From Methanobacteriota archaeon (GTDB taxonomy: Archaea > Thermoplasmatota > E2 > DHVEG-1): a stretch of 9,169 bases of DNA. The DNA lies in contig CAIYYQ010000361.1 of the NCBI GenBank assembly GCA_903930505.1, forward strand, positions 1 through 9,169, given 5' to 3'. The notes beneath the pieces are model-generated. The model did not search any database. It was not told where the DNA came from and saw only the letters and a program-made list of their open reading frames with translations. Below, in pieces: positions 1-7,027 of the stretch (position 1 is the stretch's first letter; every line of letters begins with the position of its first letter). A program made the translations under genes and the position numbers.

Positions 1-1
1 C

Positions 2-652
2 GGAGGATACTACGAAGCAACTATTCAGATACGAACCGACAAACGAAAATTTTCAAAACAAGAACTGGAAACCATGAAAAAACATGTAGAAAAACTTATC
101 GAAACCATGAGAACAAAAGGAAACCGAGGGCTTTTTATTACGGAGTCTGAGGAGATACACGGAGGCCTTGACTTTAATCTCAGTGAAAAAGGATCCGCAT
201 ACAGCATCGCAAAAAAAATCTACGAACACTACGGCGGCGAAATCAAACAATCATCAAAAAACGTTGGCATGAAAGACTGCATACAACTATACCGGATGAC
301 TTATCTTATCAGATTACCAGCATATCAAAAAGGAGATTTTATTTCATATAACAACACGTTCTATATGATTTCTTCACTCGCTGAAAACATTGTTCATGTC
401 GTGAACCTTGCCGATGGAACAAAAAATGCGTTCGACGGAAAAAAACTAGAAGATGCAACAGTACTCGGCGGAAAAGAACTCATCAAAGAAATGATCTTAG
501 TCAGCCAATCCCCAACAGAAATACAAATCATGAACCCAAAAACCTACGAGATCATCTATGTGAAAAAACCAAAACATTTCACAATTGACGAAGAGAAGAT
601 TAAAGTCATCTGGATTGACGATCGAGTATTTCTTCTCCCAGAAAAAATCTAA
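2..652 (+). CDS. nmd3: NMD3 family protein, C-terminal part (5' end outside window)
   Basis: The frame is open from the left edge, so the ATG at 74 is internal and 216 C-terminal residues are visible. The first visible residues, GGYYEATIQIR, are the typical archaeal NMD3 stretch that follows the zinc-ribbon region. Further on come GGLDFNLSEKGSAYSIAKKI (about residues 60-79 of the visible part) and a YRMTYLIRLPAYQKGDFI segment, both characteristic of the family. The C-terminal half looks like small beta-barrel domains. In eukaryotes NMD3 is the adaptor that binds the 60S ribosomal subunit for nuclear export. Archaea have no nucleus, so a role in large-subunit assembly or quality control is inferred. 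The CxxC zinc motifs would lie upstream and cannot be checked. The gene converges on gatD. Confidence 0.85.
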   Translation, partial: GGYYEATIQIRTDKRKFSKQELETMKKHVEKLIETMRTKGNRGLFITESEEIHGGLDFNLSEKGSAYSIAKKIYEHYGGEIKQSSKNVGMKDCIQLYRMTYLIRLPAYQKGDFISYNNTFYMISSLAENIVHVVNLADGTKNAFDGKKLEDATVLGGKELIKEMILVSQSPTEIQIMNPKTYEIIYVKKPKHFTIDEEKIKVIWIDDRVFLLPEKI

Positions 653-657
653 AAAAA
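651..657 (-). terminator. Oligo-T terminator candidate for gatD
   Basis: On the minus strand a run of seven T lies about 20 bases past the gatD stop codon, just after the palindrome AAACGATCGTTT (655-666). Archaeal RNA polymerase can terminate on oligo-T alone. In the other direction a T5 run (674-678) follows the NMD3 stop, so the short convergent gap may serve both genes. Confidence 0.4.
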
Positions 658-676
658 CGATCGTTTACATCTGTTT

Positions 677-1969
677 TTACAAACCAGTGTCACTACGAGT
701 ACGCTGTGCAATCTCTCCAGCGATATTTGTCATCATGATTTTTTTTACTTCTTTAGGGTTTTTCCCATGGGCAAGCGCCCACATCAGTTTCACATACACG
801 GTCTCAGGTAACATATCTTCCCCGGAGATAACCCCTGCCTTCAACAGATCCCTGCCCGCAGAATACACATTCATGTTCACCCGACCGAAGATACATTGAG
901 AGGTCATGATAACAACCGTATCATTCTTGATCAACTCCAAAATTCGGGGAAGAAGTTTCAATGGAACATGCCCAAGACCGGTGCCGATGAGCACGATACC
1001 TTTTTTGTCAGGGACCATCTCGGGTTTCAAACCTGGATGCGAGTATACCATCGCGACATCTTCATCCATCGCATCATCAACAGTCACCTTGCCTTTTGTC
1101 ATCGTTCGATAGTTTCCTTCGATGGTGACCGCTCCATCTTCAATTGTACCTAACGATACATCGTTCACGGTTTTGAATGCATTCCGCTGAGATGTATGGA
1201 ATTTCCGTACTTTTGTTCCCCGATGAATCACACTGAATGTGTCTGAGGATTCCCCATGCATGACCACGAGAACCTCACCGATATCGGTTTTCGCAGCAAC
1301 TGTTGCCGCAGCATACAGGTTTTGCGCAGCATCAGAAGAAGGTCTATCGCTTGATCGTTGCGCGCCAACCAATACCACCGGGCCCGATAAATTTTTTAGC
1401 ATAAATGAGAGTGCAGCTGCCGTATATCCCATTGTATCAGTTCCATGAGGAATCACCACACCGTGGACTCCATCGGTGTTCAAATCCTTTGCCACTTCAT
1501 GAGCAAGTGTTTTCCAATGCTGAACTTCTATGTTTTCGCTTAACATCTGGAATGCGACACGGGCTTTGACATTACACACATCAAAAATCTCAGGGACGGA
1601 AAACGCAAGATCTTCTGCAGAGGTCGCTGGGTAGACTGCACCGGTTCGATAATCGATGTAACATGCGATAGTCCCGCCAGTCCCGATCACGGAAATCGTT
1701 GGTTTTTTTGGATCAAACGGAATCTCCCTTGCTTTTTTTGTCATATCCTGATGTTTCTTTATCAATGTGATCTCTGTGTTTTTGTCGACAGCGACACCAG
1801 CGTTATATCCATTCGTTAATTTGATTGTGAGAATCTCCTCACTGCTAAATGCATGATGAGGAAGAAGAGTTCCTTCCCATTTCTCGTCTTTGTTGGAGAT
1901 AGTGATGACGTCTCCAACCTCAATACCAAGGGTTTTCAGTTTTTCCTCAACAAGTTTCCTAGCAGGCAT
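677..1969 (-). CDS. gatD: Glutamyl-tRNA(Gln) amidotransferase subunit D (GatD)
   Basis: This 430-residue protein is the asparaginase-like subunit of the archaeal GatDE amidotransferase. It releases ammonia from glutamine, which GatE uses to turn Glu-tRNA(Gln) into Gln-tRNA(Gln) in the cytoplasm. Residues 1-80 form the small N-terminal beta domain typical of GatD. The asparaginase fold starts near residue 90, with GTGGTIA (T97), HGTDTM (T177, D178) and VRKFHTS (K256) giving the expected Thr/Thr/Asp/Lys catalytic set. Length matches the family. The start is the ATG at 1969, since MPARKLVEEKL precedes the beta domain as usual; only a weak GGT lies upstream, and the predicted transcript leader is about 10 bases. 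The partner gatE is not in this window. The gene stands alone, transcribed toward NMD3. Confidence 0.95.
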   Translation of the reverse strand: MPARKLVEEKLKTLGIEVGDVITISNKDEKWEGTLLPHHAFSSEEILTIKLTNGYNAGVAVDKNTEITLIKKHQDMTKKAREIPFDPKKPTISVIGTGGTIACYIDYRTGAVYPATSAEDLAFSVPEIFDVCNVKARVAFQMLSENIEVQHWKTLAHEVAKDLNTDGVHGVVIPHGTDTMGYTAAALSFMLKNLSGPVVLVGAQRSSDRPSSDAAQNLYAAATVAAKTDIGEVLVVMHGESSDTFSVIHRGTKVRKFHTSQRNAFKTVNDVSLGTIEDGAVTIEGNYRTMTKGKVTVDDAMDEDVAMVYSHPGLKPEMVPDKKGIVLIGTGLGHVPLKLLPRILELIKNDTVVIMTSQCIFGRVNMNVYSAGRDLLKAGVISGEDMLPETVYVKLMWALAHGKNPKEVKKIMMTNIAGEIAQRTRSDTGL

Positions 1970-2000
1970 ACTGTATTACCAGGTAGCTGTATCGTTTTCA

Positions 2001-2009
2001 TTATTAAAG
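2001..2009 (-). promoter_or_regulatory. TATA box (box A) candidate for gatD
   Basis: On the minus strand the sequence reads CTTTAATAA, a reasonable archaeal box A, centred about 36 bases before the gatD ATG. RNA would start near 1980, giving a leader of roughly 10 bases. It lies immediately downstream of the acl operon's oligo-T terminator, which supports separate transcription of gatD. Confidence 0.5.
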
Positions 2010-2018
2010 GATTATCTC

Positions 2019-2034
2019 AAAAAAAGAAAAAAAA
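2019..2034 (-). terminator. Oligo-T terminator of the HD-aclB-aclA operon
   Basis: The minus strand has T8-C-T7 about 107 bases past the aclA stop codon and just before the gatD promoter. This is the strongest terminator-like signal in the window. The 3' stretch between stop and terminator (2035-2140) holds no convincing gene. Confidence 0.6.
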
Positions 2035-2140
2035 CATTGTGTCAGAGAAATGTTCGTTCCTTGGACCATCATATTCACAGTTCATCGTAAACATCTACCG
2101 CATTGATTTCTTCTGCAACCATCTAAAATAAGGAAAGATA

Positions 2141-3796
2141 TTACGAGATTTTCCTCATTTCCTTTCCTTTGTACATCGCCTCTGCAAAATTAATCTGCCG
2201 CATTCTCGGCTGCGAGGCGACCTCTTCAAAGTAATGAGCGGAGAGCCCTGCTAGTCGTCCATAGATAAAGAGAACTTTCGCAATTGTTGGATCAAGACCC
2301 ATATCGGCGACGATCGACCCAATAACACCATCAACATTTATAGGAAGACTCATCCCTCGAACCTGCTCAAATATCGTACTGATAATCTTTGAGAGTTGAA
2401 CATGTTCACCAGCAACATCAGTTTGAGTGGCGAGATTCCACAGAACATCACGGCGAGGATCCTTGGTGTGAACTCTATGCCCCATGCCCTCTACTCGTTT
2501 TCCCTCTTCAATATACTCTCTCATGAGATTGCGCGTGGCTAAAGAGACGTCTATGTTCTCTTTCTTTGCTTTCTTTATACACTCGTTGAAAAACTGCGCA
2601 GCCTTCGCACCAGCGCCACCATGAACATCAGTGATAACACCAACACCATGAGCGACAGCTACTTCATATGGTGTCCTTGTTGATGCAGCGATAAGAGTTG
2701 CCTGAGCAGATGGCGGGGTTACTCCATGATCAACACATGCAACAATCATAGCCTCAATCATACGAGAATGCTTCTCGTTAACCTTTGAATTCCCGGTTAT
2801 CGCACGATAGATAATATGCGAAAAAGGTTCGTTTTCATTGAGCTTTTCCAGGGCTTTTTCAGTGCCGTATATTCCGCTGAGATATCGAGCGGTTCTTCCA
2901 AGACAGAATATGGTTTTTTTCACTGCGCCATCTGTTCCTTCTTGCGGAAATGCTGCTAAACTCTCATCCATTACAAGATATTTTACAAGCGTCTTTGAAA
3001 CATCCTCATTATGAAGACGTGTAACCTTTGGTACCGGTATCTTTGCAGCAGTAACAGCAATTTTTCTCATTTCTTCTAATGTTTTTTTATCGGGAAATTC
3101 GCCTTTTATCAGAAGATACGCAACCTCTAAGAAACCATTCCTTTCAACGATGTCCTGGAGCGGATAACCAGAAATTAACAGATTATTTGGCATCACCTTT
3201 GTGATAAGGGTACTCCATCCTGGTTTTTTCGCTGGGGCATCCCATATCGTCTTCATTTTCTTGTAGTAATGTTCAACGTCAAAATAGCTTTTATCATTCA
3301 GTTTTGTTTTTACTTCATTGATAAGATCGTATTGGCTGTTTGCGACTGGTACACCTGCATGTTCAAGAGCATGTTTCTTTGATTGAAATGTCCCGTAGGC
3401 TTGTCCAGGTGAAACAATCGCTCCTGCATGACCCATGGTTTTTCCTTCAGGGGCATGTGCACCCGAAATTAACGCAACCATGGGCTTTGGATATTTCTCT
3501 GGGTGTTTCTGTATATCTTCAGCGAGGAGTTCCTCCTGACAGCCCCCTATTTCACCTGCTATTACGACGAGATCAGTGTTTTTGTATTCCATCGCCAGAG
3601 GAACAAGATCACGGAAAGTAGAACCGATAGCTCCATCTCCACCAACTCCTATCACCGCGTTTTGAGCAATGCCAACACTAGCTAATGCATCTGACAAATG
3701 ATATAGGATAGCGCCACTACGGGAGATAATCGTAACACCTTTAGGCCCAAATTCCTCTTTTGAAACCTCCTGTGGATAGAACACATCAGGAAGCAT
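2141..3796 (-). CDS. aclA: ATP-citrate lyase large subunit, C-terminal fragment (CoA-ligase + citrate-synthase-like module)
   Basis: These 551 residues continue the CoA-binding fragment at 3786-4280 after a one-base frame change, so the intact product would be about 712 residues. Residues 10-165 are the succinyl-CoA-synthetase-alpha-like ligase module: ISRSGAI, the GEIGG turn, and MGHAGAIVS, whose His123 (joined numbering 284) matches the phosphohistidine. Residues about 194-551 are a citrate-synthase/citryl-CoA-lyase module with CVDHGVTPPS (His357), GMGHRVHTKDPR (His440) and INVDGVIG (Asp489), the expected His/His/Asp triad. The reaction is citrate + ATP + CoA to acetyl-CoA, oxaloacetate, ADP and phosphate. 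The frame is open upstream to 3892, but residues before the ATG at 3796 are not family-like. That ATG encodes the normal Met of the KVG-MLPD motif and overlaps the stop of the preceding fragment, so reinitiation is possible. The citrate-synthase part appears about 95 residues longer than in human ACLY. Confidence 0.88.
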   Translation of the reverse strand: MLPDVFYPQEVSKEEFGPKGVTIISRSGAILYHLSDALASVGIAQNAVIGVGGDGAIGSTFRDLVPLAMEYKNTDLVVIAGEIGGCQEELLAEDIQKHPEKYPKPMVALISGAHAPEGKTMGHAGAIVSPGQAYGTFQSKKHALEHAGVPVANSQYDLINEVKTKLNDKSYFDVEHYYKKMKTIWDAPAKKPGWSTLITKVMPNNLLISGYPLQDIVERNGFLEVAYLLIKGEFPDKKTLEEMRKIAVTAAKIPVPKVTRLHNEDVSKTLVKYLVMDESLAAFPQEGTDGAVKKTIFCLGRTARYLSGIYGTEKALEKLNENEPFSHIIYRAITGNSKVNEKHSRMIEAMIVACVDHGVTPPSAQATLIAASTRTPYEVAVAHGVGVITDVHGGAGAKAAQFFNECIKKAKKENIDVSLATRNLMREYIEEGKRVEGMGHRVHTKDPRRDVLWNLATQTDVAGEHVQLSKIISTIFEQVRGMSLPINVDGVIGSIVADMGLDPTIAKVLFIYGRLAGLSAHYFEEVASQPRMRQINFAEAMYKGKEMRKIS

Positions 3797-4280
3797 CCCC
3801 CACCTTGATGCCTTCAGGAGGGAAAATAATGCCAGGGGTGTTACCACCGACAAGCAACGTGTTGTGTTTTCGTGCAGCGACAAGAATATCACGAACGTCT
3901 CTCACAGGTATGCCTTCACTGATGAGGACGACCACAGGTATCCCTGCTTCGATAACCTCAAGAGTTGCATCTTTTGCTGTAGAATAATGCCGCCAAATGC
4001 TTGCTACAGCGATATTTGGATGTTCTACAAGACACTCCGAAATTGTGTTATAAATAGGGATAGTCTCTAAGAGTCGTGCCCCCCCACGGCCTGGTGCTAT
4101 TCCCGCAGTAATCGTTGTTCCATACTGCTGCATAAGTTCCGCATGCCGCGTCCCTTGTCCACCCAGACCCACGACAACGGTCTCAATCGTACGGGCAGTT
4201 CGTATTTTCTTCGCAAGATCAGGACGTCTTTTTTCTATGATATGATACAACATCCCTTCATCAGGGGCTATGAGTTTCAT
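3786..4280 (-). CDS. aclA: ATP-citrate lyase large subunit, N-terminal fragment (CoA-binding domain)
   Basis: This 164-residue reading frame is the CoA-binding Rossmann domain of an SCS-alpha/AclA protein: VVVGLGGQGTRHAELM, TAGIAPGRGGARLL, ISEGIPVRDV and NTPGIIFPPEGIKVG. It stops three residues after KVG, exactly where the family continues with the MLPD segment found in the next frame. The cause is one extra G in the five-G run at 3797-3801; with four G the two frames join without losing a residue. I place the start at the ATG at 4280, which overlaps the aclB stop as ATGA and has GGGGTGG upstream as a ribosome binding site. A GTG at 4289 would add only three residues. The break may be a sequencing error, a real disruption, or a programmed frameshift. 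Confidence 0.88.
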   Translation of the reverse strand: MKLIAPDEGMLYHIIEKRRPDLAKKIRTARTIETVVVGLGGQGTRHAELMQQYGTTITAGIAPGRGGARLLETIPIYNTISECLVEHPNIAVASIWRHYSTAKDATLEVIEAGIPVVVLISEGIPVRDVRDILVAARKHNTLLVGGNTPGIIFPPEGIKVGDAS

Positions 4281-5560
4281 ATCTTCCACCCCTTAGATTC
4301 AAAGGCTTTTTTTATTCCCTCACGAATCACATCAGCCATGATCCTCTGATTACCCACAAAGATAGTCACATTCTTCATCACATCCGGGTTTTCAGCCTTT
4401 GCTTTTTCAAGGAACGTTCGAGCGCTCGGCAGATCAGTTCCAACCATTCTCCCAAAAACAGGTACCATTTTTTTCCCGCTTTCATACCGCTCTTTCACCG
4501 CCTGCACCATACCGCGAATGAAGATATCACAACTTGAGATACCACCAAACCGAGACGTCACAATGAGATCCACATCAGGGTTATCCATAAGAAGATGAAA
4601 CATCTCCGCAACCTTATTTTGGGTTGGACCACCACCGCTATCCATGAAATTCACAGGAACTACCCTATCGTTAAAGAACCGTTTACCAATAGTAGCAACC
4701 TCATCAATAGAAAAAATCCCGTATCCCGCACCACCCGGGATCAAACCCACATACAATTTGTGCGGATCCTTTGTATGTTTCTCAGGGAGAAGATCAATGT
4801 ACGGGAAACCTGCTGTTTGCGCTCGAAGCTCGTTTTTCGTCCGCTCCGCCACATCATGTCTTTTTTCCTTGATTCCCAGCATCTCCAGAAGTTCAACCTG
4901 TCTGAAAAGAGCGTTATCATCCAACACCATTTTTGCGTCCGCAGCAACAACCCCTTTTTTTGTTATGATCAGCGGATTAATCTCACAGAGTTTTGCATCA
5001 AACCGTTGATAGGTCGCATACAACTTAGAGATAGTATCTGCAAGCATATCCTTCAAATGGTTCATTTGAGGAAGATCTTTTAGAAGAGAACAAACGATAT
5101 CCACTGCCATCTTTTCCGGAAGTTCACGACTGTTATCCAATATTTCTCTTTTTATAATAGTCTCAGGTTTTTCTCTTGCCACCTGTTCAATGTCAACTCC
5201 GCCTGATGCACTGACAATAACGACGTTGAGATACGTAGCAGGATCCATCGTGACACCAAAATAACATGCGCCTACTTCCTCGACAACCTCTTCGAGAAGA
5301 ATACATTCTACAGCGAGACCTTTAATTTTTAATTTGAACAAATCTGTAGCGATTTTTTTTGCCTCTTCTATGTTTTTAGCTTTTTTAATGCCACCCGCTT
5401 TTCCCCTCCCGCCAACAAGAACCATTGATTTCAGCATGACAGGATACCGTAGATTCATTGCATCGAGTTCTTCTCTAGAATGAATTACACCATATTGTTT
5501 CGGGATGAGAATTCCCATTGTATCAAAAACTTTCTTTGCTTCATGTTCGTAGAGTTTCAT
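4277..5560 (-). CDS. aclB: ATP-citrate lyase small subunit (ATP-grasp, SCS-beta-like)
   Basis: The 427-residue protein resembles the beta subunit of succinyl-CoA synthetase. It has an N-terminal ATP-grasp domain and a C-terminal CoA-ligase domain. Visible motifs are GGRGKAGGIK (residues 50-59, nucleotide binding), LCEINPL (191-197, with N195 as a likely Mg ligand), AADAKMVLDDNALFR (D208), the loop GLIPGGAGYG (272-281) and NFMDSGGG (304-310, ligase domain). On sequence alone it could be SucC. Its translational coupling (ATGA) to an alpha subunit fused to a citrate-synthase module makes the citrate-cleaving role far more likely. It would use ATP to phosphorylate the catalytic histidine of the partner subunit. 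The start follows the HD gene's stop by 12 bases, with GGCGGT as a plausible ribosome binding site. Confidence 0.88.
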   Translation of the reverse strand: MKLYEHEAKKVFDTMGILIPKQYGVIHSREELDAMNLRYPVMLKSMVLVGGRGKAGGIKKAKNIEEAKKIATDLFKLKIKGLAVECILLEEVVEEVGACYFGVTMDPATYLNVVIVSASGGVDIEQVAREKPETIIKREILDNSRELPEKMAVDIVCSLLKDLPQMNHLKDMLADTISKLYATYQRFDAKLCEINPLIITKKGVVAADAKMVLDDNALFRQVELLEMLGIKEKRHDVAERTKNELRAQTAGFPYIDLLPEKHTKDPHKLYVGLIPGGAGYGIFSIDEVATIGKRFFNDRVVPVNFMDSGGGPTQNKVAEMFHLLMDNPDVDLIVTSRFGGISSCDIFIRGMVQAVKERYESGKKMVPVFGRMVGTDLPSARTFLEKAKAENPDVMKNVTIFVGNQRIMADVIREGIKKAFESKGWKI

Positions 5561-5572
5561 GCTACCGCCTTC

Positions 5573-6091
5573 TTACTTTGTCGTTGTTTTTTTAATTTCA
5601 AAATCAATGAAATCACAATGATGAACAATGATTGCCTCAGGCGTTCTGTTCATCGTATCACCCTCATGAGAATGCGCAGCGATGATATGCACTACTTCTT
5701 TTGGTAACCCGGATTGTTCTGCAAGTTTTGCACCGGACTCAGGATGACGCATTGTGTTTTTCTGGTTTTTTACAACCTTGCCGTTGACAACTGTGTACTC
5801 TAAAAGTTTACCGACATCATGAAGCAACGCACCTGCGATCAGATAATCGTTGTTCAAGGATTCCTCTCGTGTCTCCATCACGTTTTTTGCAAGTTTTGTG
5901 ATTCGTTTCGTATGATCAACAAGCAAACCAGATCCTTCAAATAGCAATGTAAACGGAATATCATTTAGTTGATTCCAGTTTCCTTGTTCAGCTGCTGTTT
6001 TCCAGACCGTGACAACACCTTCACGAAGTGCTTTGTTTTTAATCCATTTTAACATCGGAAAACAATTGTGGATATCTTCTTTTTCAATCAT
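5573..6091 (-). CDS. HD-domain metal-dependent phosphohydrolase
   Basis: The protein is 172 residues from the preferred start. It carries an HD superfamily pattern: His60 (LLVDHTKR), LLHDVGK with His91-Asp92, His116, AAHSH (His140, His142) and HHCDF (Asp160). These are the usual metal ligands, so phosphomonoester or phosphodiester hydrolysis is likely. The substrate cannot be told; nucleotides or second messengers are common in the superfamily. I chose the ATG at 6091 because GGGGAG lies eight bases before it; an ATG at 6112 in frame would add seven residues (MFWGVIA) without a good ribosome binding site. It is the first gene of the operon, 12 bases before aclB. A link to citrate metabolism is suggested only by this placement. 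Confidence 0.8.
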   Translation of the reverse strand: MIEKEDIHNCFPMLKWIKNKALREGVVTVWKTAAEQGNWNQLNDIPFTLLFEGSGLLVDHTKRITKLAKNVMETREESLNNDYLIAGALLHDVGKLLEYTVVNGKVVKNQKNTMRHPESGAKLAEQSGLPKEVVHIIAAHSHEGDTMNRTPEAIIVHHCDFIDFEIKKTTTK

Positions 6092-6140
6092 AGCAATTAC
6101 TCCCCAAAACATTGTATGGTTTGCCGGTAATCAATATTGT

Positions 6141-6150
6141 TATATTAAAA
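6141..6150 (-). promoter_or_regulatory. TATA box candidate for the HD-aclB-aclA operon
   Basis: On the minus strand the sequence reads TTTTAATATA, close to the archaeal box A. RNA would start near 6120, leaving a leader of about 30 bases that contains the GGGGAG ribosome binding site. A second candidate, TATTTATT (6182-6189), lies further upstream and corresponds by position to the TATA box of the MNT-HEPN operon next to the other repeat copy. I cannot decide which is used. Confidence 0.5.
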
Positions 6151-6202
6151 TGCTGCTCATTGGTAAAAATAAACAAGAGGGAATAAATAGATAATACAAA
6201 AG

Positions 6203-6526
6203 TTATTCATCATTGGATACATTTTAAGATACTCCGATAAGAATTCTTTGGTCACAGAGATGTGAAATGCAATGTCACATCGATGGGAAACCCTCTAGGC
6301 GACACAAATGGGAAACCAAAAGTGACATAGACGGGAAATACAAAGTGATACGGACGGGAAATTTCCCAGGCGACACGGATGGGAAATCAGAAAGTGATGC
6401 AGATGGGAAGTGTTTTTCTCCTGGAAAACAAGGGTTAAGAGAGCATCTGTTTTCTCCGTCATTGAACAACTTTTCAGGTGACAAACTTGGGAATTAGCGG
6501 GTTTTTCTGCCGATGATTTGGGAGAT
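6203..6526. repeat. Intergenic repeat copy 1 with a tandem 23-25-bp unit array
   Basis: This fills most of the gene gap between the HEPN gene and the HD gene. It starts with TTATTCATCAT (6203-6213) and ends with CGATGATTTGGGAGAT (6511-6526), both identical in copy 2. Inside are about eight imperfect units with core GTGACAC-NN-ATGGGAAAT. Their GGG triplets are at 6285, 6310, 6333, 6356, 6381, 6405 and 6489, with a degenerate unit near 6264. Steps are 23-25 bp, then one of 84 bp. Linkers alternate between an A-rich type and a CCTAGG-like type. A perfect palindrome, GGGAAATTTCCC, sits at 6356-6367. Short ORFs cross it on both strands, but uneven steps break the frame and no start signals are seen, so I treat it as non-coding. 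Confidence 0.85.
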
Positions 6527-6585
6527 ACGAGATTAATGCTATGTTGTGTGTTTGATGTAGTAGCCTTCTGAGACGAACTGAACCG

Positions 6586-6593
6586 AAAAAAAA
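6586..6593 (-). terminator. Oligo-T terminator after the HEPN gene
   Basis: The minus strand has a run of eight T beginning 17 bases past the HEPN stop codon, within an imperfect inverted repeat (ACC-AAA / TTT-GGT). This fits an archaeal terminator and separates the MNT-HEPN pair from the repeat and operon beyond. Confidence 0.55.
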
Positions 6594-6610
6594 TTTGGTC
6601 GGGAGAATGA

Positions 6611-7027
6611 TTACTGGTTTAGCATTGTTTTTATTTTTTGATGTAAATGTTCAGCCTGATTTATTGCGTATTCAGCTTCTTTTTTTGAAATGGATCCCAC
6701 GGTATCGTAAATGGAAACATGTCTTTTCCGTCGCATCCTATCAAAAACAGCGACGGTTTCATCATCAAGAAAAACCTCTGAGAATCGAACAACAGAAAGA
6801 TGCTGATTTCCGCCAGCAGGACGATACCCTTTAGAGAACATAAAAGCACGTAATGTCTGAAGCATTGCATTATATGCAATGGAAAACGCCCAGTCGAAAT
6901 CCGTGTTCAACATTGTTTTTGCTGAAGAAATATCTCGTGCTGCGAGACGAATCGAATCTTGTATTTTCTTCTGATCAACCGGTAGTTTTTTGATAAATTC
7001 TTCTCGTTCCAAATCATCAAGGCTCAT
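6611..7027 (-). CDS. HEPN-domain protein (putative RNase toxin of an MNT-HEPN pair)
   Basis: The 138-residue, mainly helical protein matches small HEPN proteins: a helical N-terminal part (AARDISSAKTML), SIAYNAMLQTLRAFMFSKGYRP (residues 49-70), and the motif DRMRRKRHVSIYD (96-108). HEPN proteins of such pairs are often RNases with an R-X4-6-H active site, and here R97 and H103 are spaced R-X5-H. The R-X4-H-X-Y form of HepT, whose Tyr is AMPylated by its partner, is not exactly present: the nearest Tyr is H-X3-Y (Y107). The start ATG at 7027 overlaps the stop of the nucleotidyltransferase gene as ATGA, so the two are translationally coupled. The toxin role is inferred from the pairing. A benign accessory role, or an inactive HEPN, remains possible. 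Confidence 0.8.
   Translation of the reverse strand: MSLDDLEREEFIKKLPVDQKKIQDSIRLAARDISSAKTMLNTDFDWAFSIAYNAMLQTLRAFMFSKGYRPAGGNQHLSVVRFSEVFLDDETVAVFDRMRRKRHVSIYDTVGSISKKEAEYAINQAEHLHQKIKTMLNQ

Noticed and set aside
655..666. Perfect palindrome AAACGATCGTTT between the convergent NMD3 and gatD genes
   Set aside because: At 12 bp it is too short and AT-rich to claim as an operator. It is noted only as part of the terminator region.
2075..2122. 15-codon minus-strand ORF (MVAEEINAVDVYDEL) between aclA and its terminator
   Set aside because: It starts with ATG, but has no ribosome binding site and no recognisable family, and is too short to support without conservation or expression data.
3797..3892. 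Upstream extension of aclA fragment B (start at 3892)
   Set aside because: The extra 32 residues are the out-of-frame shadow of fragment A and do not resemble the family; family-like sequence begins at the ATG at 3796.
4595..5083. Long plus-strand ORFs (4595-5083, 4644-5009) opposite aclB
   Set aside because: They lie wholly inside the well-supported aclB gene on the other strand and show no family-like sequence.
6267..6497. ORFs on both strands across repeat copy 1, with FPSVSP-like peptide repeats on the minus strand
   Set aside because: The peptide periodicity follows from the DNA repeat. Unit steps of 23-25 bp break the frame, no ribosome binding site or promoter fits, and differences between copies are not biased to silent sites.
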